A stretch of DNA of 64,000 bases from an uncultured Maritimibacter sp. (GCA_913063035.1 CAJXYS010000013.1:1-64000), one strand, 5' to 3'. Shown: positions 19,168 to 28,697, numbered from the stretch's first letter. Notes: generated by a model not told the origin, from the sequence alone. Made by a program: numbers and translations.

Positions 19168-19671
19168 ATGGCCGAACGTCTGCCTCATGAAAAGGGCTTC
19201 CACGTCTCGTGGGACCAGCTTCACCGGGATGCACGGGCGCTGGCCTGGCGGCTTGACGGGCACGGGCCGGAAAACGGCGGCTGGCGCGCGGTGGTGGCGA
19301 TCACCCGCGGCGGCATGGCGCCGGCGATGATCGTCGCGCGCGAGCTCGACATCCGCACCGTCGACACGATCTCGGTCAAGTCCTACAACCACCAGACCCA
19401 GAGCGAACCCGTGGTGATCAAGTCACCGGACATGCGCCTCGTCGGCGATGGCGAGGGCGTGCTGATCGTGGACGATCTCGTGGACACGGGCCGAACGCTG
19501 GAAGTGGTCCGCGCGCTTTTGCCCAAGGCCCATGTGGCGACCGTCTACGCCAAGCCGCAGGGCCGCGCCCAGGTCGATACCTTCATCACAGAGGTCAGCC
19601 AGGACACCTGGATCTTCTTTCCCTGGGACATGGCGCTGCAATACGTCGAACCCTATCGCGGCACGGACTGA
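19168..19671 (+). CDS. gpt: Xanthine phosphoribosyltransferase
   Basis: Purine salvage enzyme joining xanthine (and guanine or hypoxanthine) to PRPP. It has 167 residues, close to the usual 150-165. It has [20 protein letters not shown], the PRPP-binding loop [14 protein letters not shown] near residue 95, and [13 protein letters not shown] with the purine-stacking Trp/Phe region near the C-terminus. It lies directly behind fabI. The following gene is convergent with only six bases between. Confidence 0.94.
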   Translation: MAERLPHEKGFHVSWDQLHRDARALAWRLDGHGPENGGWRAVVAITRGGMAPAMIVARELDIRTVDTISVKSYNHQTQSEPVVIKSPDMRLVGDGEGVLIVDDLVDTGRTLEVVRALLPKAHVATVYAKPQGRAQVDTFITEVSQDTWIFFPWDMALQYVEPYRGTD

Positions 19672-19677
19672 GCGGCG

Positions 19678-20454
19678 TCAGCGCCCCTCGAAATCCGCCG
19701 CGCGCTTTTCCAGGAACGCGACCACGCCTTCCTTGAAGTCGCGCGTCTCGCCGCATTCACCCTGCAGCTTCGCCTCGAGGTTCAACTGATCCTCCAGCGT
19801 GTTGTCGAAACTGCCGCGCAGCGCCTCTTTCACGCGGGCATAGGCCGCCGTCGGCCCCTGGGCGAGATGCAGGGCGCGGGCGTACCAGTGATCGGCGAAG
19901 CCCTCGTCAGGGACCGCCTCCCAGATCATGCCCCAGTCGGCCGCCTGCCGCGCGCCGATCGGCTCGGCGAAAAGCGCCGCGCCCATCGCGCGGGCAAATC
20001 CCATCTGGCGCGGCAGCCAATAGGTGCCGCCGGCATCCGGGATCAGCCCGATCCGGGTGAAGGCCTGAATGAAGCTGGCCGATTCGGCGGCGATCACCAC
20101 GTCCGCCGCCAGCGCGAGGTTGGCACCGGCCCCCGCCGCCGCGCCGTTGACGGCGGCGATGGTCGGGATCGGGCAGTCGTAGATCGCGCGCAGAAGCGGT
20201 TCGTACTCCTCGCGCAGGGTGCGTTCGAGATCGATGTCGGAGACGGCGGTGCGGTCGCCCAGGTCCTGCCCCGAGCAAAAGGCACGGCCCTTGCCGGTCA
20301 TTACCAGCACCCGCGCGCCCTGCCCCGCCGCTTTCACCGCGTGCAGAAGCTCCGCGCGCATCTGCGCGTTGAGCGCGTTCATCACTTCGGGGCGGCGAAA
20401 GGTGATCGTGGCGATCCCGTCGCGAATCCCCAGCCCGATCGTCTGGTACTGCAT
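19678..20454 (-). CDS. Enoyl-CoA hydratase/isomerase family protein, PaaG-like
   Basis: A 258-residue crotonase-fold protein. The oxyanion-hole segments are GRAFCSGQDLGDR near residue 60 and NGAAAGAGANLALAADV near 105. The catalytic-loop region has LIPDAGGTYWLPR. SGQDLGDR followed by PDAGG is the pattern of PaaG, the ring-epoxide isomerase of phenylacetate degradation, but no other paa genes are near. A general 2-enoyl-CoA isomerase or hydratase is equally possible. It is followed on the same strand by ccmH after 67 bases on the other side, reading into this gene. Confidence 0.85.
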   Translation of the reverse strand: MQYQTIGLGIRDGIATITFRRPEVMNALNAQMRAELLHAVKAAGQGARVLVMTGKGRAFCSGQDLGDRTAVSDIDLERTLREEYEPLLRAIYDCPIPTIAAVNGAAAGAGANLALAADVVIAAESASFIQAFTRIGLIPDAGGTYWLPRQMGFARAMGAALFAEPIGARQAADWGMIWEAVPDEGFADHWYARALHLAQGPTAAYARVKEALRGSFDNTLEDQLNLEAKLQGECGETRDFKEGVVAFLEKRAADFEGR

Positions 20455-20521
20455 GGCCGTCTCCGCTCTTGCCGGGGTCCAGCATAGCGCCCCGCGCGGC
20501 GCGGGAAAGCCGGACGCGGGG

Positions 20522-20974
20522 TCAGGATTTCATGATTTCCTCGAGCCGCGTCCGCTCGTCCTCCGAGAGCGCCTCGGCCGGGCTCTCGGTGGCCTGCCGG
20601 CGCCGCCGCAGATAGACCCCGCCGATCCCGAGCGCGACCAGCAGCATCGCCGGGCCAGCCGCGTAGAGCAGGATGTTGGCCCCGGTGGCCCGCGGGTTCA
20701 GCAGGACGTACTCGCCATAGCGGTCGACCACGTAGTCGATCACCTCGGCGTTGCTGTCGCCGGCCACCAGCCGCTCGCGGACCAGCAGCCGCAGATCGCG
20801 GGCCAGTTCGGCGTTCGATTCGTCGATGGACTCGTTGCGGCAGACGAGGCAGCGCAGCTCGGCCGAAATGTCGCGCGCCCGTTCCTCGAGCGCGGGATCG
20901 TCGAGCACTTCGTCGGGCTGCACCGCCAGCACGGGGCTGGCCAGCAGCATGAGGATGAGGACCAGTCGTTTCAT
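20522..20974 (-). CDS. ccmH: Cytochrome c maturation protein CcmH (thiol reductase)
   Basis: Membrane-anchored thioredoxin-like factor that reduces apocytochrome c before heme attachment. The start at 20974 (150 residues) is backed by a GGAG eight bases upstream; a GTG at 20983 that overlaps ccmF is an alternative. A signal peptide (RLVLILMLLASPVLA) is followed by the CcmH active site LRCLVCRNESI. A C-terminal membrane helix (ILLYAAGPAMLLVALGIGGVY) and basic patch follow. Only the short form is present, without the CycH-like TPR domain. It lies directly after ccmF. Confidence 0.93.
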   Translation of the reverse strand: MKRLVLILMLLASPVLAVQPDEVLDDPALEERARDISAELRCLVCRNESIDESNAELARDLRLLVRERLVAGDSNAEVIDYVVDRYGEYVLLNPRATGANILLYAAGPAMLLVALGIGGVYLRRRRQATESPAEALSEDERTRLEEIMKS

Positions 20975-20979
20975 GCGCC

Positions 20980-22965
20980 TCACTCCGCCGGAACCGCGCC
21001 GTTGGCGGACGTGGCCTTCCGCGCGCCGGCCGCCACGCGGTAGCGCCGGTCGCTCAGGCTGAAGAACCCGCCGATCGCCATGATGATCGAGCCCAGCCAG
21101 ATCCAGTTCGCGAAGGGCTTGATATAGGTCCGCACGGCATAACCGCCGCCGTCCTGCGGATCTCCGATGACCACGTAGAGATCGCGCGCCAGGCTCTGGT
21201 GGATCGCGGCCTCGGTCGTGGGCATGCCCGCGACCGGGTAGATGCGCTTTTCAGGGGTCAGGGTCGCCACGGCCTCGCCGTCGCGCCGGGCGGTGAAGAA
21301 GCCCATCGTGGACAGGTAATTCGGCCCCTGAACCTCCTCGACCCGATCGAAGGTGATCGCGTAGTTCCCCACCTCGAAGGTATCGCCTTCGCGGGCGACG
21401 CGGATATCCTCGACTTCCCAGGCCATCAGGGTGGCGACGCCGAACATCGTGATGCCGAGGCCGGCATGGGCGATCGACTTGCCCCAGTCGGCCCGGGGCA
21501 GCCGGACCAGCCGGCGCAGGCTTTCCCGCGCCGGGACATGGCCCGCGCGCGCCCGCTGCCACAGGTCGGCCCCCGCGCCCAGCACGAGCCAGGCGGCCAG
21601 CGCGACACCCACCGGGGCCAGCGCGCTCTTGCCGGTTTGAAGTGTCCAGACCAGGGCGCCCAACGCCACCGACAGCGCCATGACACCCCAGAGCGGGCGC
21701 ATCACCCGGTCGAAGCGGCCGCGTTTCCACGGCATCATCGCCCCGATCGGCAGCACCATCGCCAGCGCCACCATGAAGGGCGTGAAGGCCATGTTGAAGA
21801 AGGGCGCGCCGACCGACAGCTTGCGGTCGAACGCCATCTCGGCCACCAGTGGCCAGATCGTGCCGAAGAAGACCACCAGCGCCGAAACGGAAAGCAGGAT
21901 GTTGTTGAGCACCAGGGCCGATTCGCGGCTGACGGTGCTGAAGACGCCCTTGGCTTCCATCGCGCCGGCGCGCGCCGCGAAGAGCGTCAGCGCACCGCCC
22001 ATGAAAAAGGCCGTGATCCCCAAGAGGTAGACCCCCCGCGTGGGATCGTTGGCGAAGGCATGGACCGATGTGATGATCCCCGACCGCACGATGAAGGCGC
22101 CGATCAGCGAGAAGCCGAAGGCGAGGATCGCCAGCAGGATCGTCCAGCTCTTCAGGCTTTCGCGCTTCTCGACCACGATGGCCGAATGCAAGAGCGCCGC
22201 GGCGATCAGCCAGGGCATGAAGCTGGCGTTTTCCACCGGGTCCCAGAACCAGAAGCCGCCCCAGCCAAGCTCGTAATAGGCCCACCACGACCCCAGCGCG
22301 ATGCCGATGGTCAGGAACACCCAGGCCGCCAGCGTCCACGGCCGCACCCAGCGGGCCCAGGCGGCGTCCACGCGGCCCTCGATCAGGGCCGCGACGGCGA
22401 AGCTGAAGGACATCGAGAGCCCGACATATCCGAGGTAGAGGAAGGGCGGGTGGAAGGCGAGGCCGGGGTCCTGCAGCAGCGGGTTCAGATCCTGCCCGTC
22501 CATCGGCGGCATCGCGGTGCGCAGGAACGGGTTGGAGGTGAAGATGATGAAGGCGAAGAAGGCCACCGCGATCAGCGCCTGCACGGACAGCGCCCGGGCC
22601 TTGAGCTGCGGCGGAAGGTTGCCACCGAACCACGCCGCCATCGCGCCGAAGAGCGCCAGGATCAGCACCCAGAGCAGCATCGAGCCCTCGTGATTCCCCC
22701 AGACGCCCGTGATCTTGTAGAGCATCGGCTTGGCCGAATGCGAGTTCGTGACCACCAGCTGCACCGAGAAATCCGAGGTGACGAAGGCCCAGGTCAGCGC
22801 CCCGAAGGAGATCAGGGTCAGGAAAAACTGGGCCGACGCGGCGGGCACGGCCAGCTCCATCCAGCCGTACCAGCGTTTATGCGCGCCGATCATCGGCACG
22901 ACGGCTTGCACGACGGCGATCAGCGCCGCGACGATCAGTGCGAAATGTCCGAGTTCTGCAACCAT
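20980..22965 (-). CDS. ccmF: Cytochrome c heme lyase subunit CcmF
   Basis: Large membrane protein that with CcmH attaches heme to apocytochrome c in the periplasm. The start at 22965 (MVAELGHFAL) gives 661 residues, the usual size; an upstream extension would lack membrane sense. It has many transmembrane helices and the tryptophan-rich heme-handling motif region GGFWFWDPVENASFMPW. Conserved histidines occur, for example AYYELGW region and HAGLGITMFG. It follows the holin gene by 75 bases and overlaps or abuts ccmH downstream. Confidence 0.95.
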   Translation of the reverse strand: MVAELGHFALIVAALIAVVQAVVPMIGAHKRWYGWMELAVPAASAQFFLTLISFGALTWAFVTSDFSVQLVVTNSHSAKPMLYKITGVWGNHEGSMLLWVLILALFGAMAAWFGGNLPPQLKARALSVQALIAVAFFAFIIFTSNPFLRTAMPPMDGQDLNPLLQDPGLAFHPPFLYLGYVGLSMSFSFAVAALIEGRVDAAWARWVRPWTLAAWVFLTIGIALGSWWAYYELGWGGFWFWDPVENASFMPWLIAAALLHSAIVVEKRESLKSWTILLAILAFGFSLIGAFIVRSGIITSVHAFANDPTRGVYLLGITAFFMGGALTLFAARAGAMEAKGVFSTVSRESALVLNNILLSVSALVVFFGTIWPLVAEMAFDRKLSVGAPFFNMAFTPFMVALAMVLPIGAMMPWKRGRFDRVMRPLWGVMALSVALGALVWTLQTGKSALAPVGVALAAWLVLGAGADLWQRARAGHVPARESLRRLVRLPRADWGKSIAHAGLGITMFGVATLMAWEVEDIRVAREGDTFEVGNYAITFDRVEEVQGPNYLSTMGFFTARRDGEAVATLTPEKRIYPVAGMPTTEAAIHQSLARDLYVVIGDPQDGGGYAVRTYIKPFANWIWLGSIIMAIGGFFSLSDRRYRVAAGARKATSANGAVPAE

Positions 22966-23040
22966 TCTACCCAAGACCCATCCTGTTCGGGATCGATCAT
23001 AAAGATAGCACGGCGCGGGGCAAATCACATTGCGATGCGA

Positions 23041-23529
23041 TCATTCGTCCCGGTTGCGGCGCCAGTCCTCGAGCGCGGCATTCCGGTCTTCCGGCGGCCC
23101 GCCGGGCGCCGGCGCGGGCGATGGCGTGGTCGCCGGCCGGCGGAGGTAGTGCATCTCCCTGGCGCCGAAATAGAACCCGACGACGGCCCCCAGAAGCCAC
23201 CAGAGCGGTTCGGGCACATGGGCCAGCCCCTGCATCCGCTGCGAAAAGCCCGCCGGATCGGCCATCGCGTAGACGAAGAGCCCCAGCGTCCCGAGCGCCA
23301 GCAGCGGCCGCGGCAACCGGTTCAGCGCATCGACCGCCCGGTCGAAGACACCCGTCCGGGCGTGTCTGTATTCCGCCGCGTGGGCCTCGAGCGCGGCGAT
23401 GTAGGCCGCGTGGCGCTGGGTCATCCGCTTGGTGGCGTTGGGCACGAAGACCTCGGCCACCCCGGTCGCCGCCTGCCCCAGCGCCCGCGTCGCGCCCGCA
23501 CCGCCGAAAATGCGCCCGATCAGCCCCAT
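23041..23529 (-). CDS. Holin-like membrane protein, possible GTA release holin
   Basis: A 162-residue protein starting MGLIGRIFGG. It has an N-terminal amphipathic part, a basic segment (NATKRMTQRH), a central membrane pair (LLALGTLGLFVYAMA and WWLLGAVVGFYFGA), and a charged, proline-rich C-terminal tail. This is the layout of the alphaproteobacterial three-helix holin family. It overlaps the endolysin gene by ten bases, as holin-endolysin pairs do. In Rhodobacter capsulatus a holin and endolysin pair outside the main gene-transfer-agent cluster releases the particles. Here the pair sits between ccmE and ccmF. The function is inferred from pairing. Confidence 0.78.
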   Translation of the reverse strand: MGLIGRIFGGAGATRALGQAATGVAEVFVPNATKRMTQRHAAYIAALEAHAAEYRHARTGVFDRAVDALNRLPRPLLALGTLGLFVYAMADPAGFSQRMQGLAHVPEPLWWLLGAVVGFYFGAREMHYLRRPATTPSPAPAPGGPPEDRNAALEDWRRNRDE

Positions 23530-24131
23530 GCCGCCACCCGGGCCCGATGCTCGGCCTCCGTCAGGTGATAGCGTTCGGCGATGAAGGCCTCGGCGCGGCG
23601 GATCCAGCCGCCCTTGCCGCCGTCGCGGCGCCGGGCGAATTTCCGCGCCGCCGGCCGGCGGTCGGCCAGCCGGTAGTAGTAGTTGCGCCGCGCGATACCG
23701 TAGGCATCGGCCAGGTGGCGGGGCGCCATGCGGGCCGCGGCATGGGCGGCGCGGATCGTCTCGGGCCCGATGACGCCGTCGACGGCGACCTCCAGCCCCA
23801 TCTCGCCGAGGAGCCGCTGCAGGATCCGCACGGCATGCGCGCCGGCGTTCACCTGCATGTCGAACACGCTCGCCCGGAGCCGTTCCGGCAGGGCGTCGAT
23901 CCGCGGGCGGCGATAGTAGTGGGTGATGAAGATCTCGGCCGCCTCCGACCGGCTGAGCCGCTTGACGTCGGACACCGTGACGGCCCCGTCTCCGTCCAGA
24001 TCGACGCCAAGCCGGCGCAGCGTTTCCAGCGTGACGCCGTGCTTGGTCGGTCCGCCCGGATCGTCGGGGTCGTTCACGAACCCGCCTTCGCGTGCGACGA
24101 TCTCCGCCGCGATCTGCCTGATGTCCTGCAT
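23520..24131 (-). CDS. Glycoside hydrolase family 108 endolysin (N-acetylmuramidase type)
   Basis: Peptidoglycan-cleaving enzyme of 203 residues from the ATG at 24131, preceded by AGAAGGA nine bases upstream (a TTG at 24161 is less likely). The GH108 signature EGGFVNDPDDPGG begins at Glu15, the presumed catalytic acid. An inserted DLDGDGAVTVSDV looks like an EF-hand or dockerin-like calcium loop. A C-terminal peptidoglycan-binding region (AARMAPRHLADAYGIARRNYYYRLA) follows. No signal peptide is seen, so export would need the adjacent holin. The gene overlaps the holin gene. Confidence 0.86.
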   Translation of the reverse strand: MQDIRQIAAEIVAREGGFVNDPDDPGGPTKHGVTLETLRRLGVDLDGDGAVTVSDVKRLSRSEAAEIFITHYYRRPRIDALPERLRASVFDMQVNAGAHAVRILQRLLGEMGLEVAVDGVIGPETIRAAHAAARMAPRHLADAYGIARRNYYYRLADRRPAARKFARRRDGGKGGWIRRAEAFIAERYHLTEAEHRARVAAWG

Positions 24132-24177
24132 GGCCACCCATCCTTCTCGATGCGTGGCCAAGCCTCCTCAGCGCAGG

Positions 24178-24636
24178 TTAAGAACCGCCTGCGGCACCGT
24201 CCGCCGGTTTGAACAGCCCCTGCTCCTTCAGCGTGTCGGCGACCTCCTTGGGCATGTAATCCTCGTCGTGCTTGGCGAGGATTTCGGAGGCCTCGAACGT
24301 GTCGCCCTGCAGCGTCCCGGTGGCGATCATGCCCTGCCCCTCGGCGAAGAGATCGGGCAACACGCCGGTATAGGCGACCTTTACCGAGGCGGCGCCGTCG
24401 GTCACGTTGAAGGTGATCGTCTCGCCCTGGCCACGGACCAGCGAGCCCTCTTCGACCAGGCCGCCGATGCGGAAGCGTTCCTCCGCCGACGGCGGCGTCT
24501 CGGCGACCTCCGACGGCGAGCGGAAGAAGGCGATACCGTCGCGCAGCGCGTAGCCGATCAGGCCGCTCGCGACCGCAAGCGACACGAAGGCGATCACGAT
24601 CAACTGGATTCGGCGTTTCTTTTTAAGACCCTTCAT
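24178..24636 (-). CDS. ccmE: Cytochrome c maturation heme chaperone CcmE
   Basis: Membrane-anchored periplasmic carrier that binds heme covalently and gives it to CcmF. It has 152 residues. The N-terminus is basic then hydrophobic (RRIQLIVIAFVSLAVASGLIGY), the signal anchor. The beta-barrel domain includes FRIGGLVEEGSLVRG and ITFNVTDG. The heme-binding motif HDEDYMPKEV near residue 124 holds the conserved His and Tyr. It lies eight bases downstream of argC and begins a transcript that would pass through the endolysin gene. Confidence 0.95.
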   Translation of the reverse strand: MKGLKKKRRIQLIVIAFVSLAVASGLIGYALRDGIAFFRSPSEVAETPPSAEERFRIGGLVEEGSLVRGQGETITFNVTDGAASVKVAYTGVLPDLFAEGQGMIATGTLQGDTFEASEILAKHDEDYMPKEVADTLKEQGLFKPADGAAGGS

Positions 24637-24644
24637 GGTTTACC

Positions 24645-25673
24645 TCACGGGAAGAGCGGCGCAAGCATCAGCCCCGCCGTTTCATCGAGACCGAGGGCCA
24701 GGTTGGCGTTCTGGATCGCCTGGCCCGAAGAGCCCTTGGTCAGGTTGTCGAGTGTCGAAAACACGATCGTGCGCCCGGGCTGGCGGTCCCCCACGACCCC
24801 GATATGCACGAAGTTCGAGCCGCGCACATGGCGCGTCGCCGGTGTCTCGTCCATCGGCAGCACCTGCAGGAACGGCTCGTCGGCGTAGCGCCGCGTCAGC
24901 GCCTCATGCACCGCGCCCGGCGCGCCCTTTACATAAACACTGGCCAGTATCCCCCTGTTTTGGGGCAGCAAATGCGGGGTGAATGTCACCCGGACGGGGG
25001 CGCCCGCCATCTTCGAGAATTCCTGGTCGAACTCGGCCAGGTGCCGGTGCCTGGCGACGTTGTAGGGATGCATCCCCTCGGATATCTCGGAATGGAGCAG
25101 GCCTTCCTTGGCCGAGCGTCCCGCCCCCGACACCCCCGTCTTGAGGTCGATGATGATATCGTCGGTCTCGATCACGCCCGCCTCGAGCAACGGCAGGACG
25201 GCGTAGTGCCCGGTCGCCGCGTTGCAGCCCGTTCCCGCGATCAGCCGTGCGCCGCGGATCTCGTCGCGGTAGAACTCGGTCAGGCCATAGACGGCCTCGG
25301 CCTGCAGCTCGAGCGCGGCATGCGGCTGGCCGTACCATTTTTCGTATTCCGCCGGGTCGCGCAGGCGGAAATCGGCGGAGAGGTCGACCACCTTCAGGTC
25401 GCGCGGCAATTCGCGGATCACCGCCTGGCTCGTGGCATGCGGCAGCGCGCAGAACACCAGGTCGATGCCACTGAAATCGATCTCCTCGATCCGCACGAGA
25501 TCCGGCAGCTCGAGGTGACGCAGATGCGGGAACACCGCCCCCATCGCCATGCCCGCCTTGCGGTCGGCGGCCAGCGCCGCGATCCGCATCGACGGATGGG
25601 TCGCGATCAGGCGCACGAGCTCGGCGCCCGTGTAGCCCGACGCCCCGAGAATGGCGATGTTCTGCGTCGTCAT
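24645..25673 (-). CDS. argC: N-acetyl-gamma-glutamyl-phosphate reductase
   Basis: NADPH-dependent third step of arginine synthesis. It has 342 residues. The nucleotide-binding start is [16 protein letters not shown]. The catalytic cysteine is Cys150 in [12 protein letters not shown], and the segment [11 protein letters not shown] with the later HLLPQNRG are typical for the family. The gene is complete. It is followed by ccmE after eight bases, so the two are probably co-transcribed. murI lies upstream on the same strand, 58 bases away. Confidence 0.97.
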   Translation of the reverse strand: MTTQNIAILGASGYTGAELVRLIATHPSMRIAALAADRKAGMAMGAVFPHLRHLELPDLVRIEEIDFSGIDLVFCALPHATSQAVIRELPRDLKVVDLSADFRLRDPAEYEKWYGQPHAALELQAEAVYGLTEFYRDEIRGARLIAGTGCNAATGHYAVLPLLEAGVIETDDIIIDLKTGVSGAGRSAKEGLLHSEISEGMHPYNVARHRHLAEFDQEFSKMAGAPVRVTFTPHLLPQNRGILASVYVKGAPGAVHEALTRRYADEPFLQVLPMDETPATRHVRGSNFVHIGVVGDRQPGRTIVFSTLDNLTKGSSGQAIQNANLALGLDETAGLMLAPLFP

Positions 25674-25731
25674 GGACGAAGTCCTTCCAGGTTCTGTCTA
25701 TGATGTAGGGGGTCCGCGGCGCGACCGCAAT

Positions 25732-26544
25732 TCAGGCGGCCTGAAACGTGATCTTGCGTCGCAGGAACTGCGTGGCCTTGCGCGAGACGCGCTCGGCGTC
25801 GCCGGTCGTCAGGAACGTCCCGCCGGCGCCCGTGCCCAGCATGTCGGGATGGCGGTCGATATAGTCCGACAGGCTGTCGGCCACCAGGTTGGCCTGGCTG
25901 TAGACGTCCACATCGGCCCCGAGCGCATCCTGGAACACGTCGGCCATCAACGGGTAGTGGGTGCAGCCCAGCACGGCGGCTTCGGGCTTCGGCATCCGGC
26001 GCTGCAGCGCCTCCACATGGGAACGCACCAGCGCCTCCGCCAGGATCATGTCGCCGTCCTCGATGGCATCGACCAGCCCGCCGCAGGGCTGGGCCTCGAC
26101 ATCGACGCCGATCGCGCGGAAGGCCAGCTCGCGCTGGAAGGCCCGGCTGGAGACGGTGGTCGGCGTCGCGAAGAGCGCCACGTGCTTGACCCCCACCTCG
26201 CGCGGGGGCGAGTTGTCGCCCCATTGCCGTTCGGTCAGGGCCTCGATCAGCGGCACGAACACGCCGAGCACGCGCTTGTCACCCGGCACCCAGGTTTCCT
26301 GCATGCGCCGCAGCGCCGCGGCGCTCGCCGTGTTGCAGGCCAGGATCACCAGGTCGCAGCCATCGTCCCAGAGCCGCTCCACGCCCGCGCAGGTCAGCCT
26401 GAAGATGTCGTCGGCGTCACGCACGCCGTAGGGCGCGTGGGCGTTGTCACCGTAATAGACAAGCGGAAGCTCGGGCAGCCGGCGCGCGACAGCCTCGTGG
26501 ATCGTGAGCCCGCCAAGGCCCGAGTCGAAAATGCCGACCGCCAT
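25732..26544 (-). CDS. murI: Glutamate racemase
   Basis: Makes D-glutamate for peptidoglycan. It has 270 residues. The family motifs are [11 protein letters not shown] at the N-terminus with Asp7-Ser8, [14 protein letters not shown] with the first catalytic Cys, and [14 protein letters not shown] with the second Cys. It shares TGATG with the upstream acyltransferase, so the genes overlap by one base and are translated together. No promoter was seen between them. Confidence 0.96.
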   Translation of the reverse strand: MAVGIFDSGLGGLTIHEAVARRLPELPLVYYGDNAHAPYGVRDADDIFRLTCAGVERLWDDGCDLVILACNTASAAALRRMQETWVPGDKRVLGVFVPLIEALTERQWGDNSPPREVGVKHVALFATPTTVSSRAFQRELAFRAIGVDVEAQPCGGLVDAIEDGDMILAEALVRSHVEALQRRMPKPEAAVLGCTHYPLMADVFQDALGADVDVYSQANLVADSLSDYIDRHPDMLGTGAGGTFLTTGDAERVSRKATQFLRRKITFQAA

Positions 26545-27422
26545 CAGTTCCTGTGCTTGTCCTCGAACTCGAATCCGTAATCGAGCGATTTCAGTGGCTT
26601 TGGCGACAACTTGTACGTCTCGGCGCGCAGGAAGTCCATCATTCCGCGCGGGTCGCCAAGCAGGGGGGCCAGGCGGGTGCGCGAGACCGGCGCCCCGACG
26701 ACCACGCGCACCGGCTCGTCGACCCGTTTGCGGAACTCCTTGATCAGGAGAGCCATCCGCAGCGTGTAGTGGACATGGCTCGCCAGCTGGAACAGGCGCG
26801 AATTGGCGCCGTCGAAATAGATCGGGACCACCGTCGCGTCGGACCGCGCGATCAGCTTGGCCGTGAAACTGCGCCAGCCCGGGTCCATCGGGGCGCCGAA
26901 GGGGCGCTGCGCGGTCGAGACCGTTCCGCCCGGGAACACCCCGATGCAGCCGCCGGCCTTCAGGTAATCGTGGCTCTGGCGCCGGACCGCGATGTTCTGG
27001 CGCGCGGCCTCCTTGGTCTCGTCGAAATTGATCGGCAGGACCACCCTGTCGAGTTCCTCGGCCTTGCGGAAGACCCGGTGCGCGAGGATGCGGAAATCGC
27101 CCCGGGCGCGGGACAGGATATGCCCCAGCATCAGGCCGTCCAGGATGCCGTAGGGATGGTTGGCGATCACCACCACCGGACCGGTGGCCGGAATGTTCGA
27201 CAACGCCCCCCCGATCACCTCGAGCGAGAGCCCGTAGCGGTCGACCATGACGTCCCAGAATCCCCGCCCGGCCGCGACCTCGTGCTCGTAGCCCTCGGCA
27301 CGCCGGATCAGGCCGATGCGTCCGGTCGCGTTTTCCATGATCCGGATGAAGGCGCGCCCGCCGCGCGATTTTGCCGATGTGGCGTAGCTGATTTCACGCG
27401 CCACCCGTGCCTGCCTGCCCAT
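26544..27422 (-). CDS. Lysophospholipid acyltransferase family protein (PlsC-like)
   Basis: A 292-residue acyltransferase of the PlsC type. The catalytic HX4D-like block is NHPYGILDG (residues about 88-96), where His and Asp take part in acyl transfer. A second block, [16 protein letters not shown], corresponds to the phosphate-binding EGTR-like region with Glu replaced by Gly-Gly. The protein has only weak membrane character. A role in phospholipid or lipid A-like acylation is possible. It differs from the OlsA at 36.1 kb. It is upstream of murI with which it overlaps. Confidence 0.82.
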   Translation of the reverse strand: MGRQARVAREISYATSAKSRGGRAFIRIMENATGRIGLIRRAEGYEHEVAAGRGFWDVMVDRYGLSLEVIGGALSNIPATGPVVVIANHPYGILDGLMLGHILSRARGDFRILAHRVFRKAEELDRVVLPINFDETKEAARQNIAVRRQSHDYLKAGGCIGVFPGGTVSTAQRPFGAPMDPGWRSFTAKLIARSDATVVPIYFDGANSRLFQLASHVHYTLRMALLIKEFRKRVDEPVRVVVGAPVSRTRLAPLLGDPRGMMDFLRAETYKLSPKPLKSLDYGFEFEDKHRN

Positions 27423-27528
27423 CTTCCCAACCTCGGAGACCTGCCTCGGCGTCCCGGTAAACCAATCCCGTGGCCATATCCAGTATTTATGACACCCGCG
27501 TAACGGCGCGATGACAGCCCAGAACGCA

Positions 27529-27557
27529 AAAGACCCGCGCCAAGGGCGCGGGTCTTT
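27529..27557 (-). terminator. Terminator of the rplM-rpsI operon
   Basis: A perfect 13-base-pair stem, AAAGACCCGCGCC (27529-27541) and GGCGCGGGTCTTT (27545-27557), with a three-base loop. On the minus strand the stem is followed by TGCG, and its own U-rich arm gives TCTTTT. It lies 26 bases past the rpsI stop. It can also act on the opposite strand, though no plus-strand gene needs it here. Confidence 0.85.
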
Positions 27558-27583
27558 CCGAGCATGTGCCGTGCGCCGGACGA

Positions 27584-28087
27584 TCAGCGCTTCGAGAACT
27601 GGAAGCTCCGGCGTGCCTTGGCGCGGCCGTATTTCTTCCGCTCGACCACACGGGCGTCGCGGGTCAGGAAGCCCGCGGCCTTGAGCGGCGCGCGCAGCGA
27701 CGGATCATAAAGCTGCAGCGCGCGGCTGATGCCGTGCTTGACCGCGCCGGCCTGGCCCGAGAGCCCGCCGCCCTTGACGGTCGCCATCACGTCGAACTGG
27801 TCCTCGACCCCGGCCACCTTGAAAGGCTGGCGCAGGATCATCTGCAGAACCGGGCGCGCGAAATACTTGCTGATCTCCTTGCCGTTGACCGAGACCTTGC
27901 CCGAGCCCGGCTTGATCCAGACCCGCGCGGTGGCGTCCTTGCGTCGGCCGGTGGCGTAGGACCGGCCAAGCTCGTCGCGGACGGGCTGGCGTTCGATCGC
28001 GGTCTCGGGCGCGGCGGTGGCGGCGTCGCCGGTGTCGACCGCCGACTTCAGATCGTCGAGGGATTTGAGTTCTTCGGCCATCGTCAT
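27584..28087 (-). CDS. rpsI: 30S ribosomal protein S9
   Basis: Ribosomal small-subunit protein near the P site. It has 167 residues with an acidic N-terminal extension of about 38 residues ([18 protein letters not shown]), which many alphaproteobacteria show. The S9 core begins [16 protein letters not shown] and ends [13 protein letters not shown], the basic tail that contacts P-site tRNA. The start at 28087 overlaps the rplM stop by ATGA; a second ATG at 28081 is an alternative. A strong terminator follows. Confidence 0.97.
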   Translation of the reverse strand: MTMAEELKSLDDLKSAVDTGDAATAAPETAIERQPVRDELGRSYATGRRKDATARVWIKPGSGKVSVNGKEISKYFARPVLQMILRQPFKVAGVEDQFDVMATVKGGGLSGQAGAVKHGISRALQLYDPSLRAPLKAAGFLTRDARVVERKKYGRAKARRSFQFSKR

Positions 28088-28548
28088 GCGCTCCGGGTGT
28101 TCTTGGCATTCATGGATTTGACGTCGACCACCTCGGGGCTCTGGGCCTCGTGCGGGTGCTCGGCGCCGGCATAGACGCGCAGGTTGGTCATCTGCTTGCG
28201 CGACAGGCGGCCGCCCGGAAGCATCCGCTTGACGGCCTGCATGACGATCCGCTCGGGGTGGTCGCCCTCGAGGATCTGGCGCGTGGTGCGGTTCTTGATG
28301 CCGCCCGGATAACCGGTATGCCAGTAGTGGATCTTGTCGTCCTTCTTGCGGCCGGTGACCTGCACCTTGTCCGCGTTGATGACGATCACGTTGTCGCCCA
28401 TGTCCATGTGCGGCGTGAAGCTGGGCTTGTGCTTGCCGCGCAGGCGCATCGCGATGATCGAGGCGAGCCGGCCGAGAACGACGCCCTCGGCGTCGATCAG
28501 CACCCACTTCTTCTCGATATCGGCCGGTTTTGCCGTGTAGGTCTTCAT
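28084..28548 (-). CDS. rplM: 50S ribosomal protein L13
   Basis: Early-assembling large-subunit protein of 154 residues. The start at 28548 ([15 protein letters not shown]) is the conserved one. Features include [15 protein letters not shown], the basic [15 protein letters not shown], then [12 protein letters not shown] and [14 protein letters not shown]. Expected with S9 in the order L13-S9, and the two genes overlap. A good promoter lies 66-93 bases upstream. Confidence 0.97.
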   Translation of the reverse strand: MKTYTAKPADIEKKWVLIDAEGVVLGRLASIIAMRLRGKHKPSFTPHMDMGDNVIVINADKVQVTGRKKDDKIHYWHTGYPGGIKNRTTRQILEGDHPERIVMQAVKRMLPGGRLSRKQMTNLRVYAGAEHPHEAQSPEVVDVKSMNAKNTRSA

Positions 28549-28613
28549 CTGTGTCACCCTGGGGTTCTGGGATCTGTGGCGCGCGGGGCACGCCGCTTGA
28601 AATCTGAGCCGTG

Positions 28614-28641
28614 GTTCTACCCGAATGCCACGCACAGTCAA
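28614..28641 (-). promoter_or_regulatory. Promoter of rplM-rpsI
   Basis: On the minus strand TTGACT (28641-28636), a 16-base spacer and TAGAAC (28619-28614) fit a housekeeping promoter. Transcription would start near 28606, giving a leader of about 58 bases to the rplM start. Confidence 0.55.
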
Positions 28642-28688
28642 GCGCAACCTCCGCTATTTTTTTCCCTGAAAACAAGGGGTTGCAATTT

Positions 28689-28697
28689 TGGTATAAT
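28689..28697 (+). promoter_or_regulatory. Extended -10 promoter for speD
   Basis: TG-G-TATAAT is a perfect -10 hexamer with the extended TGn element, rare in this GC-rich sequence. It predicts a start near 28704 and a leader of about 183 bases before speD. No clear -35 is seen. The leader (28704-28886) has no riboswitch fold that I can name. The region 28549-28886 otherwise contains no gene. Confidence 0.6.
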
